Shown here piece after piece: positions 49,216-59,253 of a stretch of DNA of 64,000 bases. Source of the DNA: Microbacterium faecale (lineage in GTDB: Bacteria > Actinomycetota > Actinomycetes > Actinomycetales > Microbacteriaceae); contig NZ_BMHO01000001.1 of assembly GCF_014640975.1 (NCBI RefSeq), positions 1,312,166 to 1,376,165 on the forward strand, read 5' to 3'. Numbering within the stretch: position 1 is the stretch's first letter; each line of letters begins with the position of its first letter. The notes below the pieces were generated by a model. The model was not told the DNA's origin. It worked only from the letters and a program-made list of their open reading frames with translations, and ran no database searches. The translations under genes and the position numbers were made by a program.

Positions 49216-49466
49216 GCGATTGCGGATGTGAGAAGACCCGTGCGGATCTCGAAGCGTTCGTACGCGGAGAGCTCGACTGCTGCGAGACCGCGCATACCGA
49301 CATCAGAGAGCACATCGAGAACTGCGCCGAGTGTCAGAACGAGGAGACCGTTGCGCGCACGCTGACATTGGCAGTGCAACGCGCCTGCTCGGACGAGATG
49401 GCGCCGGACGACCTGCGAGCGCGCGTGATGACGACTCTCCGGATCGTGCAGGCGGAGCCGCACTGA
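49212..49466 (+). CDS. rsrA: Zinc-binding redox-sensitive anti-sigma factor (RsrA/RshA type)
   Basis: An 84-residue zinc anti-sigma protein. The HX3CX2C motif is H34, C38, C41 (HIENCAEC), with further cysteines at 4 and 6 for the fourth ligand and redox switch. Oxidation forms a disulfide, expels zinc and releases the sigma factor. It starts with GTG overlapping the sigma factor stop (GTGA), so the two are made together. Confidence 0.93.
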   Translation: MSDCGCEKTRADLEAFVRGELDCCETAHTDIREHIENCAECQNEETVARTLTLAVQRACSDEMAPDDLRARVMTTLRIVQAEPH

Positions 49467-49472
49467 CGCGCG

Positions 49473-49478
49473 TATCCT
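49473..49478 (+). promoter_or_regulatory. -10 box (TATCCT) of the Eis-family gene
   Basis: TATCCT ends six bases before GTG 49485, supporting a leaderless start there rather than at GTG 49479. Confidence 0.5.
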
Positions 49479-49484
49479 GTGCCG

Positions 49485-50777
49485 GTGGATATCGCTGACG
49501 CCCGTACCGTCCCGGCCGACCCGCTCTCGACGGAGCGACTCGCTCACCGCGGGCTCGACTATCGTGTGATCTCCGGCGACGACGTCGCCGACTTTCTGCG
49601 CGCCGAGCACCGCGGGTTCATCGACGCCGAGCCAACCGACGAGGTCGTCGCCGACGAGCTCGCTGCACAGGGCGAGCGTCGCATCATCGCCGTCTACGAC
49701 CGCGAGGCCGTGCAGCCGCTTCCCGTCGCCACCGAATGCTCGTGGGGGACCAGCCTCACGGTGCCCGGCGGAGAGATGCCGATGTGGGCGATCAGCGGGG
49801 TCACCGTCGCGGCGACGCATCGTCGCCGCGGCATCGCGCGCAACATGCTCGAGGGCGAGCTGCGCGCGGCCGCCGGCGCCGGGTTCGCGATTGCGGGCCT
49901 GACGGTCACCGAGGCGACCATCTATGGTCGATACGGGTTCGCCCCGGCGACGGCGGTCGCTCGGGTGACGATCGATACCGCGCGCGCCGGGTGGGGGCCC
50001 CACGAACCGTCCGCCCGCGTGCTGTTCGTCGACCGGGACCAGCTCGCCGACGACCTCGACGCTCTCCACGAGCGCACGCGCGGCGACCGCATCGGCGACA
50101 TCGCGGGCTGGCCGCGCCGGTGGCGTGAGATCGCGCGTGTCGTCCCCGGTGCGACCGAGCCCCGACGGATCCGTGGTGTGCGCGCCGTCGACTCGGCTGG
50201 CGAGCTCGTCGGATCCCTCGCCTTCGAGATCGTCGACGGGCCGTCGCGCGACCGGCACACGTTCCGCGTGAACCACCTCATCGCCGCGACGCCGGACGCT
50301 CGCGCCGCATTGTGGCGCTTCGCGATCTCCTACGATCTCATCGACACGGTCGAGGCGAGCCTGCAACCGGTCGATGACCCGATCGGCTGGCAGGTGCACG
50401 ACCGTCGCGGCGTCGAGCAGCGTGTCCGCGACCACGGCTGGCTCCGGATCCTCGACGTTCCGGCGGCGCTCGCCGCCCGCTCGATGTCGGGTGCCTTCGG
50501 CGTGCGCCTCGCGGTCACAGATCCGCTCGGCCTCGCCGACGGCGCGTGGACTGTTGCGCAGCTGGGTGCCGACGGCGTGCGGGTCGAGCCGCTCGATGAG
50601 GGGGAGCGCACCGACATCACGCTGGACGTGGGCGCGCTGTCGGCCGCCTATCTCGGCGGCGTTCCGCTCGAAGCGCTGCAGGCTGCTGGTCGGGTGACGG
50701 GCGATGGGGCGAAGATCCGCGCGCTCTCCGATGCGCTGCGCGCGCCGACGGCGCCGCACCTCTCGATCGTCTACTGA
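49485..50777 (+). CDS. Eis-family GNAT N-acetyltransferase
   Basis: A 430-residue protein with the Eis architecture: two GNAT-like domains and a C-terminal SCP2-like domain. The acetyl-CoA site is in the first domain (SGVTVAATHRRRGIARNMLEGEL), followed by TEATIYGRYGFAPAT. The SCP2-like part includes VRLAVTDPLGLADGAWTV. The C-terminus ends in Tyr, giving the terminal carboxylate near the active site. Relatives acetylate aminoglycosides and lysine-containing peptides at several amines. The GTG at 49485 fits a leaderless start. Confidence 0.9.
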   Translation: MDIADARTVPADPLSTERLAHRGLDYRVISGDDVADFLRAEHRGFIDAEPTDEVVADELAAQGERRIIAVYDREAVQPLPVATECSWGTSLTVPGGEMPMWAISGVTVAATHRRRGIARNMLEGELRAAAGAGFAIAGLTVTEATIYGRYGFAPATAVARVTIDTARAGWGPHEPSARVLFVDRDQLADDLDALHERTRGDRIGDIAGWPRRWREIARVVPGATEPRRIRGVRAVDSAGELVGSLAFEIVDGPSRDRHTFRVNHLIAATPDARAALWRFAISYDLIDTVEASLQPVDDPIGWQVHDRRGVEQRVRDHGWLRILDVPAALAARSMSGAFGVRLAVTDPLGLADGAWTVAQLGADGVRVEPLDEGERTDITLDVGALSAAYLGGVPLEALQAAGRVTGDGAKIRALSDALRAPTAPHLSIVY

Positions 50778-50778
50778 C

Positions 50779-50812
50779 GTCCGCGGGCGGCGAGAGGTCG
50801 CCGCCCGCGGAC
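50779..50812. terminator. Bidirectional terminator hairpin
   Basis: Arms 50779-50793 and 50798-50812 form a perfect 15-bp G+C-rich stem around the loop GAGG, between the convergent Eis-family and CNNM-family stop codons. There is no U tract, which is common for actinobacterial hairpin terminators. Confidence 0.75.
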
Positions 50813-50819
50813 CGCAGCG

Positions 50820-51869
50820 TCACCGGCGGCGCGAGCGCTCGGTGGCGTCGTGCACCTCGCCGATCAGCTCCTCGATCACATCCTCGAGGAAGAGCACCGA
50901 CACGGTGCGGCCGTCCTTGTCGCGCACCCGCGCGAGGTGGCGTCCCTGCTGGCGCATCAGCGCCAGGGCGTCCTCGAGCTCGGTCGACTCGCTCACGGGC
51001 ACCATGTGGTGGATCCGCTTACCGGGCACGGGCTCTTCGACATGCGCGTGCTCGGCCGACCGCAGCACGTCCTTGAGATGCACGTAGCCGATGGGCTCGT
51101 CGGCGCCGTCGGCGATGATGTAGCGCGAGTAGCCATGCGTCGCGACGGCGCGCTCCACCTCGGCGGGCGTGACCGACTCGGGCAGCATGATGATCCGCTC
51201 GAGCGGCACCGCCACATCGCCCACCCGTTTGTTCGTGAACTCGAGCGCCGCAGCGACCGTCCCCGACATGTCTTCGAGCACACCCTCCCGCCGCGACTGG
51301 CTGACGATGGTGGCGACCTCGTCGAGCGTGAACGTCGCGTTCGCCTCGTTCTTCGGCTCGACACCGACGAGGCGCAGGAAGCCGTTCGCGAGACCGTTGA
51401 GAACCCAGATGACCGGGTGGAACACCTTCGAGACGAACACGAGCGGCGGCGCGAGCAGGAGCACCGCGCGGTCGGGAATGCTGAACGCGAGGTTCTTCGC
51501 GACCATCTCGCCGAAGACGACGTGCAGGTACGACACGATGATGAGCGCGATCAGGAACGACACCGTGTCGATCGCCGCCTCGCCGAGTCCTGTCAGTTCG
51601 AGCGGCCCGAGCAGGAGGTGGTGCAGCGCGGGCTCCGAGACGTTGAGAATCAGCAGCGAACAGATCGTGATGCCGAGCTGGCTCGTCGCGAGCATGAGCG
51701 TCGCGTGCTCCATCGCGTACAGCGCAGTCTTCGCGGCACGCGAGCCCTTGTCGGCGCGCGGCTCGATCTGCGAGCGCTTCGCCGAGATGACGGCGAACTC
51801 GGCGCCGACGAAGAAGGCGTTGGCGATCAGCAGCACCACTAGCCAGGCAAGTCCAGCCCAGTCGCTCAT
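50820..51869 (-). CDS. CNNM/hemolysin-family transporter-like protein with CBS domains
   Basis: A 349-residue membrane protein. The N-terminal DUF21/CNNM domain (about 1-190) has three to four helices with FFVGAEFAVISAKRSQIE and SYLHVVFGEMVAKNLAFS. Paired CBS domains follow (about 205-340: VAVPLERIIMLPESVTPAEVERAV, VSVLFLEDVIEELIGEV). Bacterial relatives (CorB/CorC, MpfA) export or regulate Mg2+. It lacks the CorC_HlyC tail seen in its upstream partner and overlaps that gene by 4 bases, so the two may act as a hetero-oligomer. Confidence 0.88.
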   Translation of the reverse strand: MSDWAGLAWLVVLLIANAFFVGAEFAVISAKRSQIEPRADKGSRAAKTALYAMEHATLMLATSQLGITICSLLILNVSEPALHHLLLGPLELTGLGEAAIDTVSFLIALIIVSYLHVVFGEMVAKNLAFSIPDRAVLLLAPPLVFVSKVFHPVIWVLNGLANGFLRLVGVEPKNEANATFTLDEVATIVSQSRREGVLEDMSGTVAAALEFTNKRVGDVAVPLERIIMLPESVTPAEVERAVATHGYSRYIIADGADEPIGYVHLKDVLRSAEHAHVEEPVPGKRIHHMVPVSESTELEDALALMRQQGRHLARVRDKDGRTVSVLFLEDVIEELIGEVHDATERSRRR

Positions 51870-53206
51870 CGCGCACCCCCGTCCGTGCGCTCGTTCGCGG
51901 TTTCGGCGCCGGCCGGCAGCGGATCCGGGATGAAGCGCACGCGATCGACGCGGCGACCGTCCATGCTTATGACCTCAAGCGAGCCGTGCTCCACGCGCAC
52001 CGTGTCTCCCACGTCCGGAACGCGCTCGAGCGCGCTCATGATGTATCCGCCGACGGTGTCGTAGTCATCGGACTCCGGCACCTCCACGGCCGCGCGCTCC
52101 TCGACCTCATCGGGTCGCAGCTGCCCCGGGAAGGTGACGGAGTCGACGTGGCGGACGACATCGGCCCGACGCCGGTCGTGTTCGTCCGCGACCTCGCCGA
52201 CAATCTCCTCCACGAGATCCTCGAGCGTGGCGACGCCCGCCGTCCCGCCGTATTCGTCGACGACGATGGCCATCTGGTAGCCGCGGGTGCGCAGCTCGGC
52301 GAGCAGCTGGTCGAGACGCACCGTATCGGGCACCCGCAGCGGCTCGGTGCGGAGCGCGCCGACGGGAACGTCGTGTCGCTTCTCGCGCGGCACGCTGACG
52401 GCTGCCTTCAGATGCACGATCCCCACGATGTCGTCGAGGTCGTCGTCGTACACGGGAAATCGGCTGAGCCCGGTCTCGCGGGCGAGGTCGATCACCGCGT
52501 CGGCCGGCTCGCCGACGCCGATCGCGTGCATACGGGGGCGCGGCGTCATGACGTCGCCCGCGGACAGGCGCGTGAAGCGCAGCGAGCGGTCGAGCAGCGT
52601 CGCGGTGTCCTTCTCGAGCATCCCGGCGAGCGCGCTGTGGCGCACGAGGCTGGAGAGCTCCTCCGCCGAGCGCGCGCCGGACAACTCCTCCTGCGGCTCG
52701 ATGCCGAGCATGCGGATGAACGCGTTCGCGCTCCCGTTCAGGCCGGCGACCGCCGGGCGGAAGACCGCCGTGAACGCGATCTGCAAAGGGGCCACGACCT
52801 TGGCGGTCGCGAGTGGCAGGGCGAGCGCGAAGTTCTTGGGAATCAGCTCGCCGATGATCATCGACAGGATCGTCGCGATCGTCATGCTGATGACGACGCT
52901 GATGGCGGCGACGGTCGGTTCGGGCAGCCAGCTCTCGAATGCTGGTGCGAGGAACCGCGACAGGGCGGGTTCCATCGTGTAGCCGGTCAGCAGCGTCGTG
53001 AGCGTGATGCCCAGCTGCGCGGATGAGAGGTGGGTGGAGGTCTTTCGCAGGGCGCTGATCGTCATCGTGAGTCGCGCTTCGCCGCGATCCCGGCGGGCTT
53101 CGAGATCCGCGCGATCGAGGTTGACGAGGGCGAACTCACTGGCGACGAAGACGCCGGTGCCGAGGATGAGCAGCAGGCCGACGCCCAGCATGATCCAGTC
53201 CATCAC
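51866..53206 (-). CDS. CNNM/CorC-type transporter-like protein with CBS and CorC_HlyC domains
   Basis: A 446-residue paralogue of the downstream gene. The DUF21 domain (about 1-195) contains [23 protein letters not shown] and [18 protein letters not shown] domains span about 210-345, with [31 protein letters not shown] at the end. A CorC_HlyC transporter-associated domain (about 355-435) includes [19 protein letters not shown] role in Mg2+/Co2+ export or resistance is known for relatives. GGAG lies eight bases before the ATG; 206 bp separate it from the divergent kgd. Confidence 0.9.
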   Translation of the reverse strand: MMDWIMLGVGLLLILGTGVFVASEFALVNLDRADLEARRDRGEARLTMTISALRKTSTHLSSAQLGITLTTLLTGYTMEPALSRFLAPAFESWLPEPTVAAISVVISMTIATILSMIIGELIPKNFALALPLATAKVVAPLQIAFTAVFRPAVAGLNGSANAFIRMLGIEPQEELSGARSAEELSSLVRHSALAGMLEKDTATLLDRSLRFTRLSAGDVMTPRPRMHAIGVGEPADAVIDLARETGLSRFPVYDDDLDDIVGIVHLKAAVSVPREKRHDVPVGALRTEPLRVPDTVRLDQLLAELRTRGYQMAIVVDEYGGTAGVATLEDLVEEIVGEVADEHDRRRADVVRHVDSVTFPGQLRPDEVEERAAVEVPESDDYDTVGGYIMSALERVPDVGDTVRVEHGSLEVISMDGRRVDRVRFIPDPLPAGAETANERTDGGAR

Positions 53207-53412
53207 GACTGCTCCGCACCCGCCCCTCTGTCACGGCACGGACGATGTCGTGCGGGGTCGGACTCGGATCTGCTACTAGGAGGGTCGTCCATGATCCCTC
53301 GATCATATGGCAATTTCGTGCCGCGTTCCCGGGAGAACCCAGGATCACGTGGGATACGCTGGAACACGGATCGCGTCGAGGTTTCGGCGCATGCGACGAG
53401 CAACATTCATCG

Positions 53413-56400
53413 ATGAAAGTGGGCGATCTGGCCGTGTCGAGTCAGGGGACGGGTGTCGGTACGTCGAGCGAGGGGGACTTCGGAGCCAATCAGTGGCTCG
53501 TCGATGAGCTCTACCAGCAGTACAAGCTCGACAAGAACGCCGTCGACAAGGAATGGTGGCCGGTGATGGAGCGCTACGAGGCCGAGCAGAACGGAACGGT
53601 CTCAGAGCAGAAGAAGTCGGCTCCCGCGCAGAAGCCGCAGGCGTCCGCGCAGACGCAGCGACAGTCCACGTCGGAGTCGGCTGGATCCGCCGCAGACAAG
53701 ACATCGACGTCGACGCAGCCGGTCGCGAAGACCACGGCGAAGCCCGCGGCCCCCGCTCCGACGCCCGCTGAACCGCAGAGCGCACGTTCCGAGACCGAAG
53801 ACGACGCACAGGAAGACAAGGTCACCGCGCTCAAGGGCCTGTCCCGCACGCTCGCGCGGAACATGGACCAGTCGCTCTCGGTGCCGACCGCGACCTCGGT
53901 GCGGACGATCCCGGCGAAGCTGATGATCGACAATCGCATCGTCATCAACAACCACATGTCGCGCACGCGCGGCGGCAAGATCTCGTTCACGCACGTCATC
54001 GGCTGGGCCCTCATCCAGGCGCTGAAGTCGTTCCCGAGCCAGAACGTCTACTACGACGAGATCGACGGCAAGCCCAGCGTCGTCGCGCCGGCCCACGTCA
54101 ACCTCGGCATCGCGATCGACCTCCCGAAGCCGGATGGCACGCGCGCCCTCATGGTGCCGAGCATCAAGAAGGCCGACACGCTTACGTTCAACGAGTACCT
54201 CGCCGCCTACGAGGATCTCGTGACGCGCGCCCGGGCGAACAAGCTCACGGCGTCCGACTTCGCCGGCACGACCGTGTCGCTCACCAACCCCGGCGGCATC
54301 GGCACGGTCCACTCCGTCCCTCGCCTCATGAAGGGGCAGGGCTGCATCATCGGCGCCGGCGCTCTCGACTACCCGGCCGAGTTCGCCGGGGCGAGCCAGA
54401 AGACGCTGAACGAGATGGCGATCGGCAAGACCATCACGCTCACGAGCACGTACGACCACCGCGTGATCCAGGGGGCCGGATCCGGGGAGTTCCTGAAGAT
54501 CGTCCACCAGCTGCTGCTCGGCTCCGATCACTTCTACGAGGACATCTTCGCGGCGCTGCGGATCCCGTACGCGCCGATCCGGTGGACCCCCGACGTCTCG
54601 GTCGACATCTCGGAACGCGTCGACAAGACCGCCCGCGTGCAGAAGCTGATCAACGCCTACCGTGTGCGCGGCCACCTGATGGCCGACATCGACCCGCTCG
54701 CGTATGTGCAGCGCGAGCACCACGACCTCGAGATCGAGTCGCACGGGCTGTCGTTCTGGGACCTCGAACGTGAGTTCGTCACGGGTGGGTTCGGCGGCAA
54801 GCGCCAGGCCAAGCTGCGTGACATCCTCGGCGTGCTGCGCGACACGTACTGCCGCACGATCGGCATCGAGTACATGCACATCCGTGACTATGAGCAGCGC
54901 GAGTGGTTCCAGCTGAAGCTCGAGCGGCCGTATGAGAAGCCGCACCACGACGAGCAGCTGCGGATCCTCGGCAAGCTCAACCAGGCCGAGGCCTTCGAGA
55001 CCTTTCTGCAGACGAAGTACGTCGGACAGAAGCGCTTCTCGCTGGAGGGCGGCGAATCGCTCATTCCGTTGCTGGACCGGATCATCGACGGTGCCTCGAT
55101 GGAGGGCATGGAAGGCGCCGCGATCGGCATGGCCCACCGCGGCCGCCTCAACGTGCTCACCAACATCGCCGGCAAGACGTACGGCGACGTGTTCAGCGAG
55201 TTCGAGGGAGCGCTCGCCGGCAACAAGCGCGGATCCGGTGACGTGAAGTATCACCTCGGCACCGAGGGCTCCTTCCGAGGATCCGACGGCCGCGAGATCG
55301 ACATCTACCTCGCCGCGAACCCCTCGCACCTCGAGACCGTCGACGGCGTGCTCGAGGGCATCGTGCGCGCGAAGCAGGACCGCTTCGAGAGCGGCACGTT
55401 CCCGTGGCTGCCGATCCTCGTCCACGGTGATGCGGCATTCGCCGGCCAGGGCGTCGTCTTCGAGACGATGCAGATGTCCGGGCTCCGCGCCTACCGCACG
55501 GGCGGCACGATCCACGTCGTGGTCAACAACCAGGTCGGCTTCACGACGCTGCCGCAGGATGCTCGCACGTCGTACTACGCCACCGACGTCGCCAAGACGA
55601 TCGATGCGCCCGTTCTCCACGTGAACGGCGACGACCCCGAGTCGGTCGTACGCGCGGCGGAGCTCGCCTTCGAGTACCGCCAGAAGTTCCACCGCGACAT
55701 CGTGATCGACCTGATCTGCTACCGCCGCCGCGGCCACAACGAGGGCGACGACCCCTCGATGACGCAGCCGCTCATGTACGGCCTGATCGAGGCGAAGCGC
55801 TCGGTGCGCCGCCTCTACACGCAGGCGCTCGTCGGTCGCGGCGACATCACCGAGGAGGAGTACGAGGCGGCGAAGGCCGACTTCCAGAACCGACTCGAGG
55901 TGGCGTTCGCGGAGACCCACGCGGCAGAGACCGGGTCGATTCCTGTCCTCACGCCCGAGCAGATGAAGCCGGGCATCGAGGGGGCGCCGGAGGCCACAGG
56001 CGTCGGTGCCTCCGTCGTCGAGCAGGTCGGCGACGCGCACGCCAACATTCCCGAGGGCTTCACGGTGCACGCGAAGCTCAAGCAGCTGCTCGACAAGCGC
56101 GTCGAGATGAGCCGCAGCGGCAAGATCGACTGGGCGTTCGGCGAGCTGCTGGCGTTCGGATCGCTGCTGCTCGAGGGTACGACCGTGCGCCTCGTCGGCC
56201 AGGACGCGCGCCGCGGCACCTTCGTGCAGCGCCACGCCGTGTTCCACGACCGCGTCAACGGCCAGGAGTGGCTGCCGCTGTCGAACCTCGCCGAGAACCA
56301 GGCACGGTTCAGTGTCTACGACTCGCTCCTCAGCGAGTACGCGGCGCTCGGGTTCGAGTACGGCTACTCGGTCGAGAAAAAGAACGCTCTCGTGCTGTGG

Positions 56401-57144
56401 GAGGCGCAGTTCGGCGACTTCGTCAACGGCGCGCAGTCGATCATCGACGAGTTCGTCTCCTCGGCCGAGCAGAAGTGGGGACAGGAATCGGGCGTCGTAA
56501 TGCTCCTCCCGCACGGGTATGAGGGACAGGGTCCCGACCACTCGTCGGCGCGCATCGAGCGCTTCCTGCAGCTGTGCGCGCAGGACAACATGACCGTGGC
56601 GCGGCCCTCGACACCCGCGTCGTACTTCCACCTGCTGCGCCGTCACGCATACTCGCGTCCGCGCCGTCCGCTGGTCGTGTTCACGCCGAAGGCGATGCTG
56701 CGCCTGCGCGGCGCGACGAGCGAGGTGGCGGACTTCGCCGAGGGCGCGTTCGAACCGGTCCTTGACGACCAGCGCGACATCGACCGCTCGAAGATCACGC
56801 GCGTGCTGTTGCACTCCGGCAAGATCCACTGGGATCTCGCCAGCGAGCTGCAGAAGAACCCGGATCCGTCGATCGCCCTCGTGCGTGTCGAGCAGTTCTA
56901 CCCGACTCCGGTGGACGAGCTCGAGCAGGTGCTCGTGCAGTACCCGAACGCGGAGATCGTGTGGGTCCAAGACGAGCCCGAGAACCAGGGCGCGTGGCCG
57001 TTCATCACCCAGTGGGTGGACCACCAGGTGGGCCGCACCATCTCGGTCGTGTCGCGCCCGGCAGCCGCCGCGCCGTCGACCGGATCGTCGAAGGTGCACG
57101 CCGTCGAGCACACGGCGCTCATGAAGCGAGCGCTCGGACGCTGA
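53413..57144 (+). CDS. kgd: Multifunctional 2-oxoglutarate decarboxylase/dehydrogenase E1-E2 (Kgd/OdhA type)
   Basis: A 1243-residue TCA-cycle enzyme of the actinobacterial fused type. An N-terminal helix (FGANQWLVDELYQQYKLD) is followed by an Ala/Pro/Thr-rich linker and an E2-like acyltransferase domain (about 130-360, with STYDHRVIQGAGSGEF). The TPP-dependent E1 domain (about 400-1240) contains AHRGRLNVLTN, YRRRGHNEGDDPSMTQP and LLPHGYEGQGPDHSSARIERFLQL. There is no lipoyl domain, as expected; that comes from the E2 of pyruvate dehydrogenase. The ATG at 53413 or the GTG at 53434 may be the start; both lack a strong ribosome site. Confidence 0.95.
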   Translation: MKVGDLAVSSQGTGVGTSSEGDFGANQWLVDELYQQYKLDKNAVDKEWWPVMERYEAEQNGTVSEQKKSAPAQKPQASAQTQRQSTSESAGSAADKTSTSTQPVAKTTAKPAAPAPTPAEPQSARSETEDDAQEDKVTALKGLSRTLARNMDQSLSVPTATSVRTIPAKLMIDNRIVINNHMSRTRGGKISFTHVIGWALIQALKSFPSQNVYYDEIDGKPSVVAPAHVNLGIAIDLPKPDGTRALMVPSIKKADTLTFNEYLAAYEDLVTRARANKLTASDFAGTTVSLTNPGGIGTVHSVPRLMKGQGCIIGAGALDYPAEFAGASQKTLNEMAIGKTITLTSTYDHRVIQGAGSGEFLKIVHQLLLGSDHFYEDIFAALRIPYAPIRWTPDVSVDISERVDKTARVQKLINAYRVRGHLMADIDPLAYVQREHHDLEIESHGLSFWDLEREFVTGGFGGKRQAKLRDILGVLRDTYCRTIGIEYMHIRDYEQREWFQLKLERPYEKPHHDEQLRILGKLNQAEAFETFLQTKYVGQKRFSLEGGESLIPLLDRIIDGASMEGMEGAAIGMAHRGRLNVLTNIAGKTYGDVFSEFEGALAGNKRGSGDVKYHLGTEGSFRGSDGREIDIYLAANPSHLETVDGVLEGIVRAKQDRFESGTFPWLPILVHGDAAFAGQGVVFETMQMSGLRAYRTGGTIHVVVNNQVGFTTLPQDARTSYYATDVAKTIDAPVLHVNGDDPESVVRAAELAFEYRQKFHRDIVIDLICYRRRGHNEGDDPSMTQPLMYGLIEAKRSVRRLYTQALVGRGDITEEEYEAAKADFQNRLEVAFAETHAAETGSIPVLTPEQMKPGIEGAPEATGVGASVVEQVGDAHANIPEGFTVHAKLKQLLDKRVEMSRSGKIDWAFGELLAFGSLLLEGTTVRLVGQDARRGTFVQRHAVFHDRVNGQEWLPLSNLAENQARFSVYDSLLSEYAALGFEYGYSVEKKNALVLWEAQFGDFVNGAQSIIDEFVSSAEQKWGQESGVVMLLPHGYEGQGPDHSSARIERFLQLCAQDNMTVARPSTPASYFHLLRRHAYSRPRRPLVVFTPKAMLRLRGATSEVADFAEGAFEPVLDDQRDIDRSKITRVLLHSGKIHWDLASELQKNPDPSIALVRVEQFYPTPVDELEQVLVQYPNAEIVWVQDEPENQGAWPFITQWVDHQVGRTISVVSRPAAAAPSTGSSKVHAVEHTALMKRALGR

Positions 57145-57164
57145 CGGACGCTTGGTGCGGCCGA

Positions 57165-57170
57165 TAGTGT
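57165..57170 (+). promoter_or_regulatory. -10 box (TAGTGT) of the NAD(P)H-hydrate dehydratase gene
   Basis: TAGTGT ends six bases before the ATG at 57177, a leaderless arrangement just after kgd. Confidence 0.45.
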
Positions 57171-57176
57171 GGCCGC

Positions 57177-58064
57177 ATGCCCGGCGGATACGGATGGCAC
57201 GAGGACGAATGGACGGGCGCTGACGCGCGCGAGGTGCTCCGAACGCCGTCGCGCGACGACCACAAGTACTCACGCGGATCCGTGCTGATGCTCACGGGCA
57301 GCTCGGCGTACCCGGGCGCCGCGGTGCTCTCGGTCGAGGGCGCGTGGCGGACCGGGATCGGCATGGTGCGCTGGTTCGGCGAGGCCGACGTCGGGCGGTT
57401 GGTGCTCCAGCAGCGTCCGGAGACGGTGATGGGAGCGGGACGCACCGACGCGGTCGTGGTCGGCAGCGGGATCGACGCGCGCACGCGCACCGATCAGGTC
57501 ACGCGGGCGATCGAGCGGATGCTCGCCTCGCCGGCGCCAACCGTCATCGATGCGGGCGCGCTCGACCTCGCCCCGCGAGCGCACGGTCCGTTCGTCGTGA
57601 CGCCGCACGCGGGGGAGCTGCGCGAGGTGCGCATCCCGCTCGGCCTCGGCGTCGACGACATCGACGTGGATCCGCTCGCGGAACGACTTGCCGGCGATTT
57701 CCCCGAGCGCCTCCTCGTCGTGCGCGAGACAGCCGTCGCACTTGGCGGCGTCGTGCTGCTGAAGGGGGCGGAGACGATCGTCGGGACCCCCGGCGGCTGG
57801 TGGACCGTCGTGCGCGCCGGAACGCCGTGGCTCGCCACCGCGGGCACCGGAGACGTCCTCGCGGGCGCGATCGGATCCGTCTTGGCGGGCGCCGTCGCCG
57901 CGGCCGAGGAAGAGATCGACGTGGAGGATCTCGGACCGATCGCCGCGACCGGCGCCTGGCTGCAGGGCACAGCGGGCCAGATCGCCGCCCGGCACGGCGG
58001 CCCGATCACGGCCCTCGACGTCGCGGAGGCCCTCCCGCACGCGTTCGCGGAGGCCTCTGCGTGA
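57177..58064 (+). CDS. nnrD: ADP-dependent NAD(P)H-hydrate dehydratase
   Basis: A 295-residue repair enzyme that converts damaged S-NAD(P)H hydrate back to NAD(P)H. Family blocks are DDHKYSRGSVLMLTGSSAYPGAAVLS, TPHAGELREVRI and TAGTGDVLAGAIGSVLAG with the catalytic Asp. The NnrE epimerase domain, often fused, is absent here. It overlaps the following membrane protein gene (GTGA). Confidence 0.92.
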   Translation: MPGGYGWHEDEWTGADAREVLRTPSRDDHKYSRGSVLMLTGSSAYPGAAVLSVEGAWRTGIGMVRWFGEADVGRLVLQQRPETVMGAGRTDAVVVGSGIDARTRTDQVTRAIERMLASPAPTVIDAGALDLAPRAHGPFVVTPHAGELREVRIPLGLGVDDIDVDPLAERLAGDFPERLLVVRETAVALGGVVLLKGAETIVGTPGGWWTVVRAGTPWLATAGTGDVLAGAIGSVLAGAVAAAEEEIDVEDLGPIAATGAWLQGTAGQIAARHGGPITALDVAEALPHAFAEASA

Positions 58065-59245
58065 CGCGCCACACCCGTCTCGCCGCGGTGTGGGCGGCGT
58101 TCCTCCTCGCGCACGCGGTGTCGATCGCCCTGGGGTGGCTCTGGCCGAACCAGCCGATGGGCGACACCTACCTCGTCTACGAGCCGTGGAGCGAACTCGC
58201 CCTGAGCGGCCAGGCCATCATGGGCGTGACGGACCCGTGGGTGTACCCGCCGCTTGCGCTCGCGCCGATGGTGCTCGCCCAGACGCTCGTGTGGTTCCCG
58301 ACGTATCCGCTCGCCTGGGCCGTTCTCGTCGCGATCGTCAATGCCGTCGCGTTCGGCGTCCTCGTCGGTCGCGGATCCAGCCGGCCGCGGCTCGCGGCAG
58401 GTGTGTACTGGGCCGCATTCACCGCGGTCCTCGGCCCGATCGCCTTGTTCCGGCTCGATGCGATCACCGTGCCGATCGCGATTCTCGGTCTGCTCGCCGC
58501 GATCCGTCACCCTGTCGTCGCCGGCGCCCTCGTGGGCGCGGCGACCTGGATCAAGGTGTGGCCGGCCGCGCTCGTCGCCGCGCTCGTCGTCTCCGTGCGC
58601 GGCCGCTGGCGGATCATCGCCGGCGGCGCCGCGGTCTCCGCTGTCGTCATCGCTGTCGTCTCTCTCGCGGGCGACGCGGAGCACCTCCTCGGATTCATCA
58701 CGACGCAGGGCGCGCGCGGGCTGCAGATCGAGGCGATCGCCGCCACGCCCTTCGTCCTCGGGGCGGGCGACGCGACGATCGCCTACGACACCGAGATCCT
58801 GACCTACCAGGTCTCGGGCCGGGGCGTCGTCGAGGTCGCCGCCGCACTGACGCCGCTGATGGCCGTCGCGGCGCTCGCCGTCGCGGCAGCGGGCGTGTGG
58901 CGGATCCGCAGCGGATCGCCGGTCGTCCGCGTGCTGCCGCCGCTCGCGCTCGCGCTCGTCATCGTCCTCATCGTCTTCAACAAGGTCGGTTCCCCGCAGT
59001 TCCAGACCTGGCTGATCCCACCCCTCGTGCTCTGGATCGCGTGGGATCGCGCCCGCGCCTGGGGCCCGGCGCTGCTGGCGCTCATCGCCGCGGCCCTTAC
59101 GCACGTCGTCTACCCCGTGACGTATCACCTGATCCTCATGAGCGATACGCTGGCGACAGCGGTCCTGGGAGCGCGCAACGTGATCATCATCGCTCTCGGC
59201 GCCTGGGCCGTGATCCGCTTGATCCGAACGCCGACACCATCTTAG
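58061..59245 (+). CDS. GT87-like (DUF2029) integral membrane glycosyltransferase
   Basis: A 394-residue protein with about ten membrane helices. Near the N-terminus GDTYLVYEPWSELALSG places acidic residues in the first outer loop, as in GT-C polyprenyl-phosphate-mannose-dependent transferases. ATWIKVWPAALV and NKVGSPQFQTWLIPPLV are typical of the DUF2029 family. A role in lipoglycan or wall mannosylation is plausible. The GTG start overlaps the nnrD stop codon. The donor and acceptor are not defined. Confidence 0.8.
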   Translation: MTRHTRLAAVWAAFLLAHAVSIALGWLWPNQPMGDTYLVYEPWSELALSGQAIMGVTDPWVYPPLALAPMVLAQTLVWFPTYPLAWAVLVAIVNAVAFGVLVGRGSSRPRLAAGVYWAAFTAVLGPIALFRLDAITVPIAILGLLAAIRHPVVAGALVGAATWIKVWPAALVAALVVSVRGRWRIIAGGAAVSAVVIAVVSLAGDAEHLLGFITTQGARGLQIEAIAATPFVLGAGDATIAYDTEILTYQVSGRGVVEVAAALTPLMAVAALAVAAAGVWRIRSGSPVVRVLPPLALALVIVLIVFNKVGSPQFQTWLIPPLVLWIAWDRARAWGPALLALIAAALTHVVYPVTYHLILMSDTLATAVLGARNVIIIALGAWAVIRLIRTPTPS

Positions 59246-59253
59246 GAGCCCCC

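Noticed and set aside
53602..57273. Uninterrupted 1223-codon antisense reading frame across kgd
   Set aside because: High G+C codon bias leaves antisense frames open. The [11 protein letters not shown] is Arg/Asp/Val-rich with no domain, and the plus-strand gene is certain.
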